From Thermanaerothrix solaris (lineage in GTDB: Bacteria; Chloroflexota; Anaerolineae; Anaerolineales; Anaerolineaceae), in contig NZ_JAUHMF010000001.1 of NCBI RefSeq assembly GCF_032334255.1, forward strand, positions 744,001 through 808,000: a stretch of 64,000 bases of DNA. The letters are read 5' to 3'. Position 1 is the first letter of the stretch, and each line of letters begins with the position of its first letter. Shown here one piece after another: positions 50,987-59,466 of this stretch. A model generated the notes under the pieces. It had not been told where the DNA came from, ran no database searches, and saw only the letters and a program-made list of their open reading frames with translations. Made by a program: the position numbers and the translations under genes.

Positions 50987-51979
50987 ATGCCTATACCTCT
51001 AAAGTCCGGGAGTGTTTTGCGGAATCGCTACCGCATTCGCCGCATTATTGGCCATGGTGGGATGGGGAACATTTACCTGGCCGATGACTTGCGCCTGGAA
51101 GGCCGCCAATGTGCGCTAAAGGAAGTAGAATATGATCGTTCTTTGCCCTCGGATCTGCTAAAAGAAGCCCGTGAGCAGTTTTTCCGTGAAGCAACAGTTT
51201 TGGCACGCTTGGATCATCCCAATCTTCCCAAGGTATCCGACTTTTTCTCCGTTGAAGAACGTGATTACCTAGTCATGGATTATGTGCCGGGCAAGGACTT
51301 GCGCACGATCATGTTGGAAGCCAAGGCTAGACATGAGTTTCTACCCGAAAGCGAGGTTCTAAACTGGGCCAACCAGTTAGCTGACGCGCTTCTTTACCTT
51401 CACAGCCAAAACCCGCCCATCCTGCACCGTGATATTAAACCCAGTAATCTCAAAATTACCCCGAGCGGCTTGCTTAAACTGGTCGACTTCGGGCTGGTCA
51501 AATTGGCAGCACCTGGCGAAGTAACTATAACCATTTTGCAAGGCCAAGGGACTGCGCTCTATACCCCTCTTGAACAATATGGAGGCGATGGCGGGCATAC
51601 GGACGTCCGGAGTGATATTTATGCCTTTGGCGCCACACTCTATCATTTGCTTACCAATACCCCTCCGGCGGATGCAAAAGAACGCTTCCTCAACCCAGAT
51701 GCATTAATTCCACCACGGCAGATTAACCCAGCCATAAGCCCTCGCACCGAACGGGCAATTCTATGGGCAATGGGTTTACACCCTAACGAGCGCCCTGAAA
51801 GTGTGGAAGAATTTCGCCTTAGCCTGATCGGTGATCGTCCCAGTATCTCACGTCCATTGCCAAAGCAATCCAGGGTGACTTCTAAATGGTACTTTTTAAC
51901 CCTTCCCGCCGAACGGGCGTTGCTCTATACCGCTATTGTAATAAGCCTGCTTGGTTTGATTCTCACTCTGATTCGTTGA
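50987..51979 (+). CDS. Hanks-type serine/threonine protein kinase, membrane anchored
   Basis: 330 residues. Complete kinase domain: IIGHGGMGNIY (Gly loop), ALKEVE with Lys45, ILHRDIKPSNLKI (His147-Asp149), VDFGLVKL (Asp167), and TPLEQYGGDGGHTDVRSDIYAFG in place of the APE region. After the kinase (~280) there is a short linker and a single C-terminal helix (ALLYTAIVISLLGLILTLI), with three residues or so beyond it. There is no PASTA, WD or other sensor part. So it is a tail-anchored cytoplasmic kinase. Probable partner is the divergent FHA-winged helix regulator. No clear ribosome binding site before the ATG. Its 3' end overlaps the GH3 gene by 17 bases. Confidence 0.92.
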   Translation: MPIPLKSGSVLRNRYRIRRIIGHGGMGNIYLADDLRLEGRQCALKEVEYDRSLPSDLLKEAREQFFREATVLARLDHPNLPKVSDFFSVEERDYLVMDYVPGKDLRTIMLEAKARHEFLPESEVLNWANQLADALLYLHSQNPPILHRDIKPSNLKITPSGLLKLVDFGLVKLAAPGEVTITILQGQGTALYTPLEQYGGDGGHTDVRSDIYAFGATLYHLLTNTPPADAKERFLNPDALIPPRQINPAISPRTERAILWAMGLHPNERPESVEEFRLSLIGDRPSISRPLPKQSRVTSKWYFLTLPAERALLYTAIVISLLGLILTLIR

Positions 51980-54845
51980 CCCCCAGCCAGCGTTCTAACC
52001 GGGACCGCAAATAGCCCCCTGTTATCTGCCACAGCCGACTCAACCCCCAGCCAATACCACAGCCAAGCAAAACCGCTATCACGATCCCTACGATTCCCGC
52101 CTGCCCCATTCCATTCTTGGCACTAGGAAGCACAACACTTGCCAGATAGGCGATCATTCCTCCAATAATTGTGAACATCGCCTGCTGAAACGCTAAACGG
52201 ATAGGCACCACGCGAGCCGCTAACCCTCCAACCCCCATGCCAACCCCCCAAACCACAAACACAGACACTAACCACATCCCCACTGAAGCCCCCTGGTCTT
52301 CTGTGCTCTCTGGTTGAGGCGTAGACGTGGGCAGCTCATTGGTAGGCGTTGCCCTTGTCTCGGGAGTTTGAGAGGGTATCGGCGTAGGCAACACCGCAGT
52401 TACCGCTGCTTCCTGGCCATTAGTGATGTTAATGGTAACAATTTGCGACAATAGCGCCGGATCACTCACGGCGCGGATTTCAATCGGAACCGCCTCAGCA
52501 ATCTTATAGGTGGTTTGAGCAACCCCCTGGTTGGTGACCGTTTCGACTTGCTGTTGGATCCGCTTTTCCCCTACCCCCGCTGTGATCATAAAACGCACTA
52601 CGGTACCATCGGGAACCGGGTTACGATTATGATCATAGATGAGGCCAGTGCGGATCAGAATGACATCTCCAACCTTAAAAGCAGGAACTTCTGTCGACTG
52701 TGGCGTTGCCTGGGAGGATACCGCCCCCTCACTCCCCACAGGTTCCACCAGGATGGGAATAACCTGGGTTGGATCCGGCGAGGTAGCCGTAATTAAATCA
52801 TAGCCTATGCCAGGTACTGAAACCGGAGGGGCTCCCACCGGCACCACCTCCTGAAAGAGCACCCGTGCCGCCATATCTAGAAAGGGCGGGGCTTTACTGT
52901 AAACCCCATAATAAGCCGTCAACTTGCTAACATCCGTCGCATCGAGATAATATGGTGCGTTAAAGGCAAAAACAATGACCCGCTTATTGCGAATAAGATC
53001 GGGCCGTTCAGTCAACAACCGTCGTAAGGCATCTGCTTCAGGATGGTCACGGCGCGGATTCAAAATCGAGAAAACGACCCACTCTGCTTGACGGAGATTA
53101 TTATCCAACGCCGTCATTTCCTGTCCGCCATTAAGATAAGCGGTGAGATCTTGAAATGAATACGCAGAGAGGTAAGCCTCATTGATCTGCCCCCCTGCCT
53201 GCGGTCCATATAACCTCACCACGGCTTTTTTCAATCCATCCACGGAAAAGATGGCCTGCTCGGAACATGTGCTACACTGCCGCGCATTTTGTACATCCGT
53301 AAAAAAGATCATTCCCTCTCGCGGCGCCGGTGGGCGTGGTAGGGTATCGCTTAACTCAGCAGCGTCGGGGCTCAGTAACGTTACTGATTGCCGGGCTACC
53401 TCAAAGACAACAGATTGTGAACGCCCCACCTCATTCAACGCAATCGGTTCAGGAAGCACATCCTCAATAGTGAAGGACGGATAAAGACGATACTTCAACG
53501 TCAAGATGCGCAACACTGAGGCATCCACGCGTTCGGCAAATGCAGCATCTTCCAGATATTTTTGAACAAAGGAATCCAGTGTTTTAGTCAGAGCATCAAG
53601 AGAATTTGCATCGGCCGAACCAACAAAATTATTCACGTACAACAGATCATTTCCGGCCAGAAAGGCAGTGCGAGCCACCAGGCGAGGGTCAAAATTCTGA
53701 CCGGTAGGATCAAAAAAGCGCTTGACCGCATTACTGCCGAGGTTATCACTGATGACCAATCCGCCACCTCGATACCAGTTGCCGATTGGGTCAAGGCGGA
53801 GCAATTGCTCCAATGCCGTGGCATCGAGTGAGATGGGTCGGGTGCTGGCGCGGATATTCCCTTGAAAACCCTGATAACGGATATGCGAAACCAAAACGCC
53901 ATCCGGAGCAATGGGATCTCCTGGTAACGCCTGAGTTACCGCAAAGAAGGGTGCCAGTTCAATTTGTTTAAGTTGCTCCAAGGATTTCCTTACCGTTGCC
54001 ACCTCTTCTTCGGGCGAACGGTCTGAACTCCCTTGGCCCGGAAAATGCTTGGCAATCACTGCGATCCGCCCATTGCTCCCGGCATGGACCCCACGGATAA
54101 AGGCTTTGCCCATTTCTCCCACCCAGTAGGGGTCGCCACCAAAGGTGCGCGTCCCCAGATCCTCACCACTCATGCCTAAGTTGGGAACATCTAAGACGTC
54201 AAGAGAGGGGCCAAGGTAAAGATTGAACCCCAACGCGTAAAGTTCCTTTCCTAGAACTTGCCCCACCTGTTCAGCCAAAGTAGGTTTCCAGGTGGCTCCA
54301 ATGGCCATCGCGCTAGGAAGTGGCGTCATCCCGTTAAAGATTTGATCGTTAGGGTAAAGATCCCCCTCTTGGGATATTCCCATAAGCAAAGGAATGTATG
54401 CCCAGCGAACCGATTGCCCGGTGCGTGGATCAATGGTTGGGGTCTGTGATGCTTCCCATTCCACCTGTTGCAAATTGCGAATTAGATCCGCTGTCTGAGC
54501 CACAGTACCGTCCGGCCCAACAAAGTTATCATTAGCCGCACTGAGTACCACCCCACCCACGTGGTAACGGGTGATTAACGTATAAATTGGTGTATTTGGG
54601 CCGACATCACGCCCCTGAAATGTGACCAAAAACAACTGCCCTATTTTCTCTTCCGGAGTGAGTTGAGCCAATAGTTCACGTGCCCGTGCCTCGGCCTCAC
54701 TTGAGGGCGCCTGAGCGCGGCTCGGTGCAGGGAAGGAAAGAATACCGAGCATCGCAAACAAAACAAGAAGCCAAATCCATCTCTTCCCCCAACCGCTGGC
54801 TTTAGGTTGACCCTCTGAATTACCTAGGATTGACACTCGACTCAT
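51963..54845 (-). CDS. Membrane-anchored GH3-family protein with altered NagZ-type active-site loop
   Basis: 960 residues. Signal or anchor helix at ~22-44. GH3 barrel at ~55-470: EEKIGQLFLVTFQG, GPSLDVLDVPNLGMSGEDLGTRTFGGDP, IAVIAKHFPGQGSSDRS (266-277) and GGLVISDNLG with the putative nucleophile Asp367. In NagZ enzymes the loop reads KHFPGHGDT...DSH and gives a catalytic His; here it is Q, and the DSH position reads DRS. Residues ~490-720 look like the GH3 second domain (with CSTCS). A Thr-Pro linker (~845-880) precedes several C-terminal helices. Perhaps a cell-wall hexosaminidase or a binding protein. Coupled to the GDPD gene by a four-base overlap. Confidence 0.78.
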   Translation of the reverse strand: MSRVSILGNSEGQPKASGWGKRWIWLLVLFAMLGILSFPAPSRAQAPSSEAEARARELLAQLTPEEKIGQLFLVTFQGRDVGPNTPIYTLITRYHVGGVVLSAANDNFVGPDGTVAQTADLIRNLQQVEWEASQTPTIDPRTGQSVRWAYIPLLMGISQEGDLYPNDQIFNGMTPLPSAMAIGATWKPTLAEQVGQVLGKELYALGFNLYLGPSLDVLDVPNLGMSGEDLGTRTFGGDPYWVGEMGKAFIRGVHAGSNGRIAVIAKHFPGQGSSDRSPEEEVATVRKSLEQLKQIELAPFFAVTQALPGDPIAPDGVLVSHIRYQGFQGNIRASTRPISLDATALEQLLRLDPIGNWYRGGGLVISDNLGSNAVKRFFDPTGQNFDPRLVARTAFLAGNDLLYVNNFVGSADANSLDALTKTLDSFVQKYLEDAAFAERVDASVLRILTLKYRLYPSFTIEDVLPEPIALNEVGRSQSVVFEVARQSVTLLSPDAAELSDTLPRPPAPREGMIFFTDVQNARQCSTCSEQAIFSVDGLKKAVVRLYGPQAGGQINEAYLSAYSFQDLTAYLNGGQEMTALDNNLRQAEWVVFSILNPRRDHPEADALRRLLTERPDLIRNKRVIVFAFNAPYYLDATDVSKLTAYYGVYSKAPPFLDMAARVLFQEVVPVGAPPVSVPGIGYDLITATSPDPTQVIPILVEPVGSEGAVSSQATPQSTEVPAFKVGDVILIRTGLIYDHNRNPVPDGTVVRFMITAGVGEKRIQQQVETVTNQGVAQTTYKIAEAVPIEIRAVSDPALLSQIVTINITNGQEAAVTAVLPTPIPSQTPETRATPTNELPTSTPQPESTEDQGASVGMWLVSVFVVWGVGMGVGGLAARVVPIRLAFQQAMFTIIGGMIAYLASVVLPSAKNGMGQAGIVGIVIAVLLGCGIGWGLSRLWQITGGYLRSRLERWLGVNESE

Positions 54846-55636
54846 CGTTTTGGAATGGTTTCACCTGTTTGATCAGATAACGGGGTCTTTACACGTGAAC
54901 GGATCTGCATCGCCAGGGCAGGATCATCAGTGAACACACCATCTGCCCCCCACCGAAATAGAGCCTCCAAATCCTCAGCTCGGTTAACCGTCCAAACATG
55001 CACCCGCCGTTTTCGGCGATGCTCCTGTGTGATGCTTTCAGGAGTTACATCGGCAAGAAAGGGGTGAATAATACGCGGCGAAACCCAGCGCATAAAATTG
55101 GAACGCGCCAACCACCCTGCACGCCCTTCCAGGGCGAGCAAGGCAACCGGACATTCTGGTAACAAGCGGTGAATTCGAATCAGATTCCACGGATTGAACG
55201 ATGAGAAAAGCACCCAATCTTCCAACCGGTATTCGCGTACCAATTGCGCCACCTTTATCGGTAACGGATCTAAGGGCGCATTATAGTTGGTAAGTTCCAC
55301 ATTAATGAACAAACGTCGCCCAAATTCTTCGAAAACCTCCCGCAGTAGAGGAACCTTCTCTCCCCGAAACTCCGCCGAGAAAAATGAACCTGCATCCAGA
55401 CGTCTTATCTCATCCAGCCTTAAGTGCCGCACTTCGCCACGGCCATTTGTGGTACGATCAACGGTCATATCGTGGATGACGACCACCTCGCCATCCGCGG
55501 TTAATTTAGCATCTAACTCAATCGCTTCCACCCCCTGCTCCGCAGCCAAGCGAAACGCTGCGAGAGTGTTTTCTGGTGCAAATGCCGAAGCACCACGATG
55601 GGCAAAAATAACCGGTTGAGGCAGTTTTTCTAGCAT
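54842..55636 (-). CDS. Glycerophosphodiester phosphodiesterase
   Basis: 264 residues, TIM barrel. FAHRGASAFAPENTLAAF with His and Arg, EAIELDAKLTADGEVVVIHDMTVDRTTNG (Glu, Asp and His of the metal and general acid site) and VNVELTNY-like FINVELTNYN. It hydrolyses glycerophosphodiesters to glycerol 3-phosphate and an alcohol. No signal peptide, cytoplasmic. Start at MLEKLPQP, one base after the AAA gene stop. Followed by the GH3 gene with a four-base overlap; together they suggest envelope recycling. Confidence 0.9.
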   Translation of the reverse strand: MLEKLPQPVIFAHRGASAFAPENTLAAFRLAAEQGVEAIELDAKLTADGEVVVIHDMTVDRTTNGRGEVRHLRLDEIRRLDAGSFFSAEFRGEKVPLLREVFEEFGRRLFINVELTNYNAPLDPLPIKVAQLVREYRLEDWVLFSSFNPWNLIRIHRLLPECPVALLALEGRAGWLARSNFMRWVSPRIIHPFLADVTPESITQEHRRKRRVHVWTVNRAEDLEALFRWGADGVFTDDPALAMQIRSRVKTPLSDQTGETIPKR

Positions 55637-55637
55637 G

Positions 55638-56984
55638 TCACAACTCGACAAAATAAGATTCAGCCGCACGATCAATCAAATCCGTGCTCATTTCTGGTTC
55701 AATTCCCAGATAACGTGAGATATCTAAAATCTGGTCACATAAGTCACGCGGGTGTGAAGCGCGCAAATTACGATTTCGCTTTATATAGTGCTCTTGCAGC
55801 AGATAAGCCAAACCCTGATCACTATACTTAATCCCTTTTTGGGCTGCGACACGGCGGAAAATCTCACGATATTCCTCATACGAAGGATCAGGGATCTCAA
55901 TTTTATGGCGCAATCGCCTCAAGAACGCCTCATCCACCAAATCTTTGGGGGGAATATTGGTTGAAAAAATGACCAACACATCAAACGGAATTTCGAATTT
56001 ACGGCCGGTATGTAAGGTCATGTAGTCAATGCGATTCTCAAGCGGCACAATCCAGCGATTTAACAAATCGCGCGGACGCACTAATTGGCGTCCGAAGTCG
56101 TCAATGAGCAAGATTCCTCCATTCGCCTTGACCTGGAAGGGTGCCTCATAATATTTCAACGTATCATCGAACACCAAGTCCAGGCCAGCCAGGGTCAATT
56201 CACCCCCGGTAACGATAAACGGGCGGCGGATCAATACCCAGCGAGGATCTCGGCGCGCCCCGGTGCGCAGAGTACCTGTGCCTTGCGTCATGTTTTCTTC
56301 AGCTACCCGTTGGTGATTTACCGAATCATAAAGTTTGATCACCTGACCATCCACATACAGCGCATAGGGGATATACATCGTCTGCACCTGGATCAAATCC
56401 CCAATTGCGCGCGCTACCGAGGTCTTACCATTGCCCGGCGGACCGTAGAGAAAAATAGAGGTACCGGAGTTTACCGCTGGCCCGATGCGCTGATAGGTAG
56501 ATTCTGAAAGGACCAAATGAGCAAGCACCTGACGTAAAAGACGATTGGTTACTTGAAGTCGTCCCCGGCTCTGCTTGCGAATGGCCTCATTATAAACGTT
56601 CAGCGGCACCGGCGCTGGACCGGCATATTGACTACGTTCCAACGCTTCCCGAGCCCGTGCAATACCTACACCGGTAATCCCATAAACATAAGCACCTTCC
56701 CCTAATCCCATCTGTGAGGTGCGCACCTCGATACACTTCTCGCGCTTCAAGGCATCTAAAATCTGATCCACCACCCCGGTAAAAGGCAGAGCAATCTCTT
56801 CGGCCACCTTAAAGCCGCTCATATACCCCTGGAAATAGAAAATTTTTAGCACCAGGTCCTGTAGCCACAGCGGCGACAACCCGGTCTCTTCAATTCGGGT
56901 AATCGGAGGCGGGACAAAAGGCGGGGGTTCCAATGGAGGCGTGGGAGGGTTATTGGGGACGCTCGATTTTGTAGGAGTGTTCAT
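55638..56984 (-). CDS. AAA+ ATPase with N-terminal helical/winged region, function unknown
   Basis: 448 residues. The first 35 are Pro-rich (NNPPTPPLEPPPFVPPP). Residues ~38-120 are a small helical or winged helix-like domain (LQDLVLKIFYFQGYMSGFKV). The AAA module runs from ~150-360: Walker A GPPGNGKTS (181-188), Walker B GGILLIDDFGRQ with Asp-Asp in place of Asp-Glu (291-300), sensor 1 VIFSTNIPP, and FLRRLRHKIEIPDP. A short helical lid ends the protein. I know of no assigned role. ATG 56984 is used: GGAGG is ten bases upstream. First gene of a unit with GDPD and GH3. Confidence 0.75.
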   Translation of the reverse strand: MNTPTKSSVPNNPPTPPLEPPPFVPPPITRIEETGLSPLWLQDLVLKIFYFQGYMSGFKVAEEIALPFTGVVDQILDALKREKCIEVRTSQMGLGEGAYVYGITGVGIARAREALERSQYAGPAPVPLNVYNEAIRKQSRGRLQVTNRLLRQVLAHLVLSESTYQRIGPAVNSGTSIFLYGPPGNGKTSVARAIGDLIQVQTMYIPYALYVDGQVIKLYDSVNHQRVAEENMTQGTGTLRTGARRDPRWVLIRRPFIVTGGELTLAGLDLVFDDTLKYYEAPFQVKANGGILLIDDFGRQLVRPRDLLNRWIVPLENRIDYMTLHTGRKFEIPFDVLVIFSTNIPPKDLVDEAFLRRLRHKIEIPDPSYEEYREIFRRVAAQKGIKYSDQGLAYLLQEHYIKRNRNLRASHPRDLCDQILDISRYLGIEPEMSTDLIDRAAESYFVEL

Positions 56985-57049
56985 CCTTACCAAACCTCCA
57001 TAAAGAATGGGATAACGTAATCTGTTATTCGATTATAGCACGGGGTAGC

Positions 57050-57078
57050 TTGCGCAAACGGCTTGCCTCTTATATAAT
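57050..57078 (+). promoter_or_regulatory. GT2 gene promoter, leaderless
   Basis: TTGCGC (57050-57055), 17 bases, TATAAT (57073-57078). Expected start 57085, the A of the first ATG. No ribosome binding site. Confidence 0.65.
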
Positions 57079-57084
57079 GCCATT

Positions 57085-57771
57085 ATGATGAAGGTCAGTG
57101 TTGTTATCCCGGTTTATAACGAACGCCAAACCATCCGCCAAATTGTTCAGCGCGTCCTTGATACCGGCCTGGTATATGAAATTATCATCGTTGACGATGG
57201 CTCCACGGATGGCACCCGCGACATCCTCAAAGAATTAGAGAACCACCCCCCTATCCGGGTCATCTTACACCCTGCCAACGCAGGTAAAGGGGCCGCGGTG
57301 CGAACTGGTATCCAAAATGCTCGTGGCGATGTTATTATTATCCAAGATGCAGATCTGGAATACGATCCACGTGAATATCCCAAACTTTTACGCCCCATTG
57401 AAGAGGGGATCGCCGACGTAGTTTATGGATCACGCTTTCTCGGCGGAGCACGCCGTCCCATCCTCTTCTGGAATATGGTGGCTAACCGCTTGCTGACCTT
57501 TATTACCAACTTTCTCTACAATAACATTCTGAGCGACATGGAAACCGGATATAAGGTCTTCAAGCGCGAGGTGATCCAGAATATCCCTCTCCGCGCCCAG
57601 CGCTTTGATTTTGAACCGGAATTCACGGCCAAAATCCTCAAGCGTCACATTCGCATTTACGAAGTTCCCATAGACTTTAACCCACGTGATTACTCGGAAG
57701 GGAAAAAGATCAAAGCCTGGGATGCGTTTGAAGCCCTGTGGGCCTTGATTAAGTACCGCTTCGTGGATTAA
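57085..57771 (+). CDS. GT2 glycosyltransferase, dolichol/undecaprenyl-phosphate mannosyltransferase-like
   Basis: 228 residues of GT-A fold. VSVVIPVYNERQTIRQIVQR, IIIVDDGSTDGTRDIL, NAGKGAAVRTGIQNARGDVI, QDADLEYDP (metal-binding Asp-X-Asp), GSRFLGG and DMETGYKVFKREV. These match DPM1-like polyprenyl-phosphate sugar transferases; no membrane helices are seen. It could provide lipid-linked sugar for protein or surface glycosylation. Two adjacent ATGs; transcription probably starts at the first. The TAA is three bases from the TGA of convergent recJ. Confidence 0.88.
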   Translation: MMKVSVVIPVYNERQTIRQIVQRVLDTGLVYEIIIVDDGSTDGTRDILKELENHPPIRVILHPANAGKGAAVRTGIQNARGDVIIIQDADLEYDPREYPKLLRPIEEGIADVVYGSRFLGGARRPILFWNMVANRLLTFITNFLYNNILSDMETGYKVFKREVIQNIPLRAQRFDFEPEFTAKILKRHIRIYEVPIDFNPRDYSEGKKIKAWDAFEALWALIKYRFVD

Positions 57772-57774
57772 CTC

Positions 57775-59466
57775 TCATGCTGGCTTGAAATCGCGCACGG
57801 TCAGTTGCAGAGTTGCCTGACCGTTATAGTGGTTAATTCCAAGCGTGTAAACCACGTCAATCCGCGGGGTAATTTCCGCAAACCGATCCCCTTGCCTAAA
57901 AGCAATGGCATCGAAGATAAACCGCCCATCACTCAGTTTCAGCGCAAGATGTTTGCCTTCCGCTCCCACCAAGCGCGCCGAACGTACCTCTACCCCTCGG
58001 GAGAGAAACGTGACTTCGGGGTTGCCCAACCCAAATGGCTCAAACCGATGTAAATAGGATAGGATTTCCGGACGAATCTCCGAAAGAGGCAGTTCAACAT
58101 CTACACGCAACCTGGGAAAAAGTTCGCGCTCGCGCAATGTGCGCTCGGCAATATCTTCCAAACGTTCAACCAAGAGTGAGAGTCTCTCGGTACGCACCGT
58201 AAAGCCGGCTGCCAAGGCATGCCCACCATGGCGATCCAGCAAATCAGCACACTGATCCAGGGCTTCGGTAATATGGAATTCAGGGATACTGCGACAAGAG
58301 GCCTTCGAAAACTCTCCCCCTCGCACTCCCACCACGGCTGGTCGGTAATACGCTTCGACCAGGCGCGAGGCCACTAAGCCCACAACCCCTTCATTGAAGT
58401 CCTCTTCAAAAACAACCAACAAATGACGGGAATGGGGGTCACGCAATACTTCTTCAGAGCGACGTTGCATCGCCAGGGTCAAGCGTTGACGCTCACGATT
58501 GCGATCATCCAATATTTGCGCCAGCCGTAAACACACCTCCGGCTTATCGGCCACCAACAAATGGTAAGCATCCATGGCCGTTTCCAGTCGTCCGGAAGCA
58601 TTTAGGCGCGGCCCAAGGATAAACCCGATCCCCTCCGTATCCACCCGGGTTAAATCATATCCGGCAGCGCGTGCCAACGCGACTAATCCCGGCCGTTTCC
58701 CTTGGCGCATTCGAGTTAATCCTCGTTGAACCAGAACCCGATTTTCCCCTACCAGGGGAACCACATCGGCCACCGTGCCCAACGCTACCAAATCTAACCA
58801 GTCCTCAGGCTGAACACCTGAAATTTGGCGCTTCATTAGAAGTGCCTGCACCAGTTTATATACCACCCCCACTCCCGCCAGGTTCTTCTCCGGATAGGGA
58901 TCATCTGCACGCTTAGGTGAAACTACTGCTCGTGCTGAAGGAATTTCGGACTTGGGATAATGATGATCAGTGATAACAATATCTAAACCCCGGCGATTTG
59001 CAACCTCCACCTCGTGAATCGAACGTAGCCCACAATCCACCGTTATGACCAGGTCGGTTCCGTTCGCAGCGAGGTCCTCAATTGCCATGGTATTCAGGCC
59101 GTAACCCTCATCGAAACGGCTGGGGATATAAACCCGTACATCTGTTGCCCCCAGGTATCCTAACACCTCATAGAGCAAAGCACTGGCCGTTACGCCATCC
59201 ACATCATAATCCCCATAGATGACTATACGCTCACCATGATCAATCCCCCACAAGATGCGGTCAACGGCACTGTCCATGTCCTTGAGCAGCCAAGGATCAT
59301 CTATAAACACTTGACCATTGAGAAACGCCTCTGCCTGTGCCTGCGTCTCAATGCCCCGATTGTAAAGTAACTGGCGAACCAGAGGAGGGTAAATAGCGAG
59401 TGCAGAATCAACCACAGGTGGAACCGGCGCAGAGATTTCCCAGCGTCTTTCCAGCCGAGGGGACAT
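57775..59466 (-). CDS. recJ: Single-stranded-DNA-specific exonuclease RecJ
   Basis: 563 residues. DHH/DHHA1 phosphoesterase. VIYGDYDVDGVTASALLYE (motif I), LVITVDCGLRSIHEVE (II), VITDHHYPKSEIPSARAVVSP (III, DHH) and GVGVVYKLVQALL (IV). The C-terminal DHHA1 domain has RHGGHALAAGFTV and an OB-fold end. It digests single-stranded DNA 5' to 3' in recombination and mismatch repair. Its ATG shares one base with the alr stop (TAATG), so it is translationally coupled. Confidence 0.96.
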   Translation of the reverse strand: MSPRLERRWEISAPVPPVVDSALAIYPPLVRQLLYNRGIETQAQAEAFLNGQVFIDDPWLLKDMDSAVDRILWGIDHGERIVIYGDYDVDGVTASALLYEVLGYLGATDVRVYIPSRFDEGYGLNTMAIEDLAANGTDLVITVDCGLRSIHEVEVANRRGLDIVITDHHYPKSEIPSARAVVSPKRADDPYPEKNLAGVGVVYKLVQALLMKRQISGVQPEDWLDLVALGTVADVVPLVGENRVLVQRGLTRMRQGKRPGLVALARAAGYDLTRVDTEGIGFILGPRLNASGRLETAMDAYHLLVADKPEVCLRLAQILDDRNRERQRLTLAMQRRSEEVLRDPHSRHLLVVFEEDFNEGVVGLVASRLVEAYYRPAVVGVRGGEFSKASCRSIPEFHITEALDQCADLLDRHGGHALAAGFTVRTERLSLLVERLEDIAERTLRERELFPRLRVDVELPLSEIRPEILSYLHRFEPFGLGNPEVTFLSRGVEVRSARLVGAEGKHLALKLSDGRFIFDAIAFRQGDRFAEITPRIDVVYTLGINHYNGQATLQLTVRDFKPA

